Below are positions 59,487 to 64,000 of a DNA stretch of 64,000 bases, piece by piece. The DNA is taken from assembly GCA_004009845.1 (NCBI GenBank), contig RMBW01000009.1:124001-188000 (forward strand). The letters run 5' to 3'. A model generated the notes under the pieces. The model had not been told where the DNA came from. It searched no databases and saw nothing but the letters and a program-made list of their open reading frames with translations. Source of the stretch: Davidsoniella eucalypti. Its lineage: Eukaryota > Ascomycota > Sordariomycetes > Microascales > Ceratocystidaceae. The first letter of the stretch is position 1, and each line of letters starts with the position of its first letter. The translations under genes were made by a program, and so were the position numbers.

Positions 59487-61646
59487 ATGGCTGAACCTTC
59501 AGTGCCTGAAACGCCTGAGGTGTCTGCTGTCCCCCCGCCTGTAGTTGAACTAGATCAGGACATGGCCCAAGACAGCTCCAGCCCAAGCCCGCAAGGGACA
59601 GTGGAACAAAATACACAGCAGTCAGATACTAGTCCTAGCAGCGAGAACGCCAATGCTAATTCCAGTAATGGTGGCCCACCCCTCACAGAGCCGCTTGATA
59701 CTAGAGATGGTGCTAACGAGGCTACGCTTTTGCCTCCCGTTGATAACCCAGAAGAACCCTTGACAAAGGACCCGGTAGCTGCTGCTGACCCGAACGCTTT
59801 GCCCATCCTTCACGCAACTGATCAGCCGGAGCAGATCGCGGCCGCTATTCTTGCCGCCACACAGAGCGAAATAGATTCCCCTAGCTTAGCTTCATCCGCT
59901 GTCAATACAGCCAACGCCACACCTGGCCCCAAGAACGACGCTGTACTATCTCAAGAGATCCTAGATCTGCCCGCCATTGCGATAGCTGAGAGTGAAGCGC
60001 CTTTTGCTGAGGATCCCGCCCCAACTACGAGCACACTACATTTTGTTACGCCCTCGTCCTATCTACGAAACTCGGCTGCCTCTAGCCCAACATCGCCCCC
60101 CCCTGCTGCCGTAGCTGCATCTCTCGGATCAATTGCACCGGCTTTACCCCAACACCCCATAGACATCTCGGACCCTGCACTGGCGGCACTCGACATTCCC
60201 GTTTCTTCGATCCAACCGTATACCGAGCCGATCACAGCTTTCTCAGAGACTAACCCCATACCACTGGTCATGGCGCAACCACAAACCGGCGAGCTTTTGT
60301 CGGAAGCCGACTACCACCAACTTCTCGGCTTGGTATGTTACTTACCACCTACCCTGCACCACGGCACCCTGTAGTGCCGCATGATGTAACACTCCGCGCT
60401 ACAACCCGGGTCCGACTTACGCATAGTCTATTTCGACTATATTTTGGTTGCGCGTACCCCACATCTCTGTATCAAACATGATCAAAAAGGCCCATGTCTA
60501 ACCTTGTGTACCTTGTAGAGAACTATCCGTCGTTTCTTAAAAGTTCGAACTAGTTACGATGTCCTCCCACTTTCATTCCGTCTCATTGTTCTAGACAACA
60601 ACCTATTGATCAAAAAGAGCCTCAACATCCTCATCCAAAATGGCATGTCTCGTCTACTATTCCATATGTCCGCCGTAATGTACTAACGTCATATCTTTCA
60701 ATAGCCATTGTTTCAGCACCTCTCTGGGACTCCAAGACCTCTACATTTGCGGGTCTATTAACAGCCACTGACTATATTAATGTCATTCAATACTACCATC
60801 TATTCCCAGAGGAAATTGGCGCTCTAGACCAGTTCAAGCTATGTCATCTCCGTAGTAAGTGATACTTCATCAACCTGCCAGTATGATAATATCTCATTCT
60901 AACATCAACTAGACATCGAAAAAGCTATCGAAGTCTCGCCAATCGAGAATATATCGGTCCCCCCAACAAAGCCTCTATACCAAGCACTACGACAGATGCT
61001 ACAGACTCGTGCGCGAAGAATACCACTCGTCGATATCGATGAAGAGACAGGACGAGAATCAGTCATCAGTGTCATCACACAATACCGAATTCTCAAGTTC
61101 ATTGCAGTGAACAATGAATTTAACACGGTATTGATGCGTAAGTCGATCAGAGAGATTGGCCTAGGCACCTACACACATCTTGTCACGCTGAACATGGGCA
61201 ACACTGTACTTGACGCGGTACACGAGATGGTACAACACAACATATCGTCAATCCCCATTGTGGATAAGAACAACCGGGTTCTCAACGTGTTTGAGGCAGT
61301 TGACATCATCCCCTGTATTCAGGGTGGAATTTATGAGGAACTGTCAGCCGATATTGGAGAGGCGCTTTGCAAGCGCGCTGATGAGTCGCCAGGAATCTAC
61401 ACTTGCAGCGAAGACGACAGATTAGATTCCATCTTTGACACTATCCGTAAGTCACGAGTCCACAGATTAGTGGTCGTGGATGATGAGGCTAAACTTCGCG
61501 GCATCATTTCTCTGTCCGACATCCTCAAACATGTCCTCCTATTTGGAGAAGACACGGATGATCTCTACAACGAGGATGAAGATGAGGAAGAGATTAAGCG
61601 CCAGTTACACATCTACAACCGATATGTGCAGGCGCAACAGAAGTGA
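59487..61646 (+). CDS. SNF4: AMPK (SNF1) gamma subunit SNF4 with N-terminal extension
   Basis: Four exons, 59487-60332, 60519-60642, 60705-60854 and 60913-61646, give 617 residues. Introns 1 and 3 are GT-AG with CTAAC branch sites. Intron 2 (62 nt) begins GCATGT, a GC-AG intron, with TACTAAC and TAG; it is needed to join LNILIQN to AIVSAPLWD. Residues 283-617 are the conserved gamma core of four CBS motifs: [53 protein letters not shown] and [20 protein letters not shown]. It binds adenine nucleotides and regulates the SNF1 kinase in response to energy state. The first 282 residues (exon 1) are disordered, rich in Pro, Ala, Ser and Glu, and absent from yeast Snf4 (322 residues). An acidic DEDEEE segment lies near the C-terminus. 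Confidence 0.92.
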
Positions 61647-63054
61647 AAAGCTCCAGAGGTTTCAGATAGTGTAGCTTGTACAACTGATGTGTTTTACTGT
61701 ACTTGATTCTATTCCTTTTTTTGCTATTCCACAAGTGAAGTTTTAACAAACGTGCTTTTGTGTACATGAAATGGCCCTAGTATTTAGTTTTGTTTTCCGT
61801 CAATGTTAAAAAGATACCAAGTTTGTGTCACCTATTCTCATTAGGGTTAGAGGGTTACCCCATGAATTTGATTTTGGCCATTTTGTCGAGCAAAGATGAG
61901 AAAGCTTTGAAGGATGAAAGTACCTAACGATTAACTTATTATGTGTACGCACTTGTCCATTTAGTTTCCCGACAGCAATTGAGACGCCTGGCCCCTAAAT
62001 TTGACTAGCAAAACATCACATTGCACGACATAAAGCCTCTTTTTCTTTCTTCTGGGTCTTAAGCGGGCGCTTGACGGCTTGGATATGTTGTATGTCGTAG
62101 CAGTGTCGGACAGCCAATCATGGGCAATATATATGTACAGTGGCCTATGATTTTTGATTTTCATAAGCCTCACTCACATGGGGTGGTGATGGCAGCCCGA
62201 TAAAAAGAGTAATTGTGGATATATAAGAACCGTAATTGCACAAGAGCGTGTGTTTTCTGTAGAACAATATCATCTTACACATTCTATTTTAGTACGAGCG
62301 TTTAGCTCATTCTGCCACATCATGTATGTCCATGCGGCTACATATACATTGAACATCTCTTATGGTCAGAATATCTATCCGGTTCTTAGTCAGGTACACC
62401 ATTCCACGAATATCCTGCTCGGCTTCACCATATCATATCTCGTTTATCGCTGAACTGTTTGCGTGAAAACTTCCGGCGTTTGCCTTTTATTTTTCTGTTG
62501 TTTCGCCGAAGCATAATTTTATCCATGGGTTGTGCAGAGAACCTGCAAACTCTATATCTACTTACTTAGCCCAATTAGCCTAAGGTCTATCCGTTTGATA
62601 AGTAGCTAGATCGTGTGACTTCAACACTGTTTCTTCTCGTTACGGCGAACCTTCTATTTTCACACTGAGCTTACTAGTCCTACTGGCTGCACGGCCCAAC
62701 TTCTGGGAAACAACCCGGAAGAGGACGACGGGAGCTACAAAGAAAACAGTAGCAAACGAGGTGCCCGTTACTTGTTTTTTCTAGCCAAACTTCGGAGAGC
62801 CCCAGAAGAAAGCTGCGTGCTCTCTTCTTAGACGTATATCTTCTAGTGAAGCTTTGTATGATATCTCAGTTTTCCTGCTATTATCTTTTGTTCCATTGTT
62901 TTCGTCACTATAGCCTGCGACTCTTCGAAGCTGCTGCCTCATAAGCCTTCTTTCCCATATATTAGTACTATTTACTACAACTGAATGCTTGGTGCAGTTC
63001 ATAACCCTTTGTTTATTTCTCCCTCGTTAGCCGAAAGTCTCCCTGGTGTTCAAG
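61647..63054. other. Intergenic region
   Basis: 1.4 kb with no supportable gene. TTAGGGTT occurs at 61841-61848 within TTAGGGTTAGAGGGTTA, about 200 bp past SNF4. Confidence 0.45.
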
Positions 63055-64000
63055 ATGACTAGAGAACGCCCCATTACGCCTATTGCTTCTCTATCTACCA
63101 CCAAACCAGCTAGCCCTAATAATCAAGAAATTGAGCATCTTGCTGTCCCCAGCACTAGAATTTCCAAGAGATTGCGCGTTATACGCCCGAGAACCGCGCC
63201 ATCGCCTTCGGCTTCTTTACAGTCACTGCCCGTTATACATCAGCAGGCCCACGACCACCTTATACCATCACTAGGTGCAAAATCTCCAGAAAGACGATGG
63301 CCCTGGAAAGAGAACCAAGCCAATAATGAGAGCTGCTTGAGGCATATCGCTGCAGGGCTTAATCGGTCTACCTCTGCCCTGCCACGGCCGACCTCCATCT
63401 TAAATGGCCATGCGAACCATAGCCAGGGAGGTATCGGTAACGGCAGAGGGCTGGGCTTGCGATCCAAATCACGGCCTCAGCTACGGCCTAGTGAGACTTG
63501 GGCAACCCTAAACCAGCAGGAGAATGGGGAGGACCGAGATGAGTTTGTGGAGCGGTTCAATAGAATGGCAACTCAGGTATGTGAATGTTACTGCTTTTCA
63601 TCTATAGAATCTTTCATATTATCAAGTCCCGACCAAGAAAAAAATCGAGACCTCGAAGCAACGCTTCAGTTGGTGGAACTGAACTGTATAGCGTTTGTCA
63701 CGGATATGCAATTTGTGATCAACGATCGTCATTTCCAGCAAAAACGCTCGGAGAAGACCCGTTACCATGGCAAACGCAGGTGCAAGTCACCGCCGCTGCG
63801 GTTTGGAAAGGAGCCAACGCGCCAAGTGGCCCGATATTGGTGGATACAAAACACTCGAAAGATCACGAACACAAGACTGACAAGATTCAAATCAAAGCTA
63901 GGCGGAATTCGGCCGTTGAAGAGTTTGGACTTCAATCTCACTCAGGTAAGTGTGGGGATGATTCCAAGTCACACATGTGGCTGATATACTGACAACACGT
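63055..64000 (+). CDS. Unidentified gene, 5' part (truncated by the window edge)
   Basis: The ATG at 63055 opens a frame whose first exon probably runs to 63576 (ACTCAG before GTATGT), 174 codons: MTRERPITPIAS onward, rich in Ser, Pro, Arg and Asn and mostly disordered, ending EDRDEFVERFNRMATQ. What follows is unclear. The frame stays open to 63984 without splicing, but the sequence after 63577 changes character. Acceptors at 63607 (intron of only 31 nt) and 63738 are possible, and the latter keeps the frame. Another frame over the last 250 bases also looks protein-like. I do not recognise the family. The right end is open, so the full product cannot be judged. Confidence 0.5.

Noticed and set aside
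60333..60374. SNF4 first exon ending at an in-frame stop (60374) as a separate protein
   Set aside because: A GTATGT donor precedes the stop, and the next exon continues in phase with the conserved SNF4 core.
1..64000. CRISPR arrays, rRNA genes, intact tRNA genes, operons or secondary-metabolite clusters
   Set aside because: I looked for regularly spaced repeats, conserved RNA motifs and biosynthetic enzymes and saw none; the genes are ordinary eukaryotic single units.

Overview
The window reads as a nuclear chromosome segment of a filamentous or early-branching ascomycete fungus. Supporting signs are short spliceosomal introns (about 60-190 nt) with a strong CTAAC-type branch site close to the acceptor, fungal-only families (VAC8, SHG1, IMP1, DNF3-type flippase, an ascomycete-type homeobox regulator), an adaptin-binding p34 protein that looks Pezizomycotina-like, and a mitochondrial complex I subunit, which rules out yeasts that lost complex I. 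No species can be named from the sequence alone.

Layout. 1-1929: end of a MITE and the promoter of a full-length ABCC transporter (1930-7088). 7089-9550: repeat-rich gap with a complete MITE (8398-8956) and a decayed tRNA-derived sequence. 9551-15368: F-box-like protein, a conserved fungal membrane protein of unknown role, and the p34/IRC6-type adaptin-binding protein. 15369-33711: a gene-poor region of about 18 kb that holds only one protein gene, a homeodomain regulator (26613-28475), plus a second MITE with an 8-bp target duplication (18008-18469). The homeobox gene is preceded by a pyrimidine-rich stretch of about 1.2 kb with a single ATG, which looks like a long 5' leader. 33955-40783: DNF3-type P4-ATPase and an M50B-like membrane metallopeptidase, both plus strand. 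41117-48386: CAND1 and SHG1, minus strand. 49083-56673: compact housekeeping block with a small complex I subunit, eIF2B delta, mitochondrial IF-3, IMP1 protease and VAC8. 59487-61646: AMPK gamma subunit SNF4 with a long N-terminal extension. 63055 to the edge: start of an unidentified gene.

The genes do not form a cluster with one function; they are ordinary eukaryotic housekeeping and regulatory genes. Loose themes are mitochondria (complex I subunit, IF-3, IMP1, with CCAAT motifs in their upstream regions), the vacuole and membrane lipids (ABCC transporter, VAC8, flippase), and growth control (CAND1, SHG1, SNF4, eIF2B). Most genes needed splicing to be read correctly. I worked out exon boundaries by hand from reading frame, splice signals and remembered family motifs; none has been confirmed by transcripts or a database search. 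I did not find a convincing new biological system. The strongest unusual signals are the MITE family, the ATG-depleted homeobox leader inside a gene desert, a GC-AG intron and N-terminal extension in SNF4, and two tRNA-like sequences.
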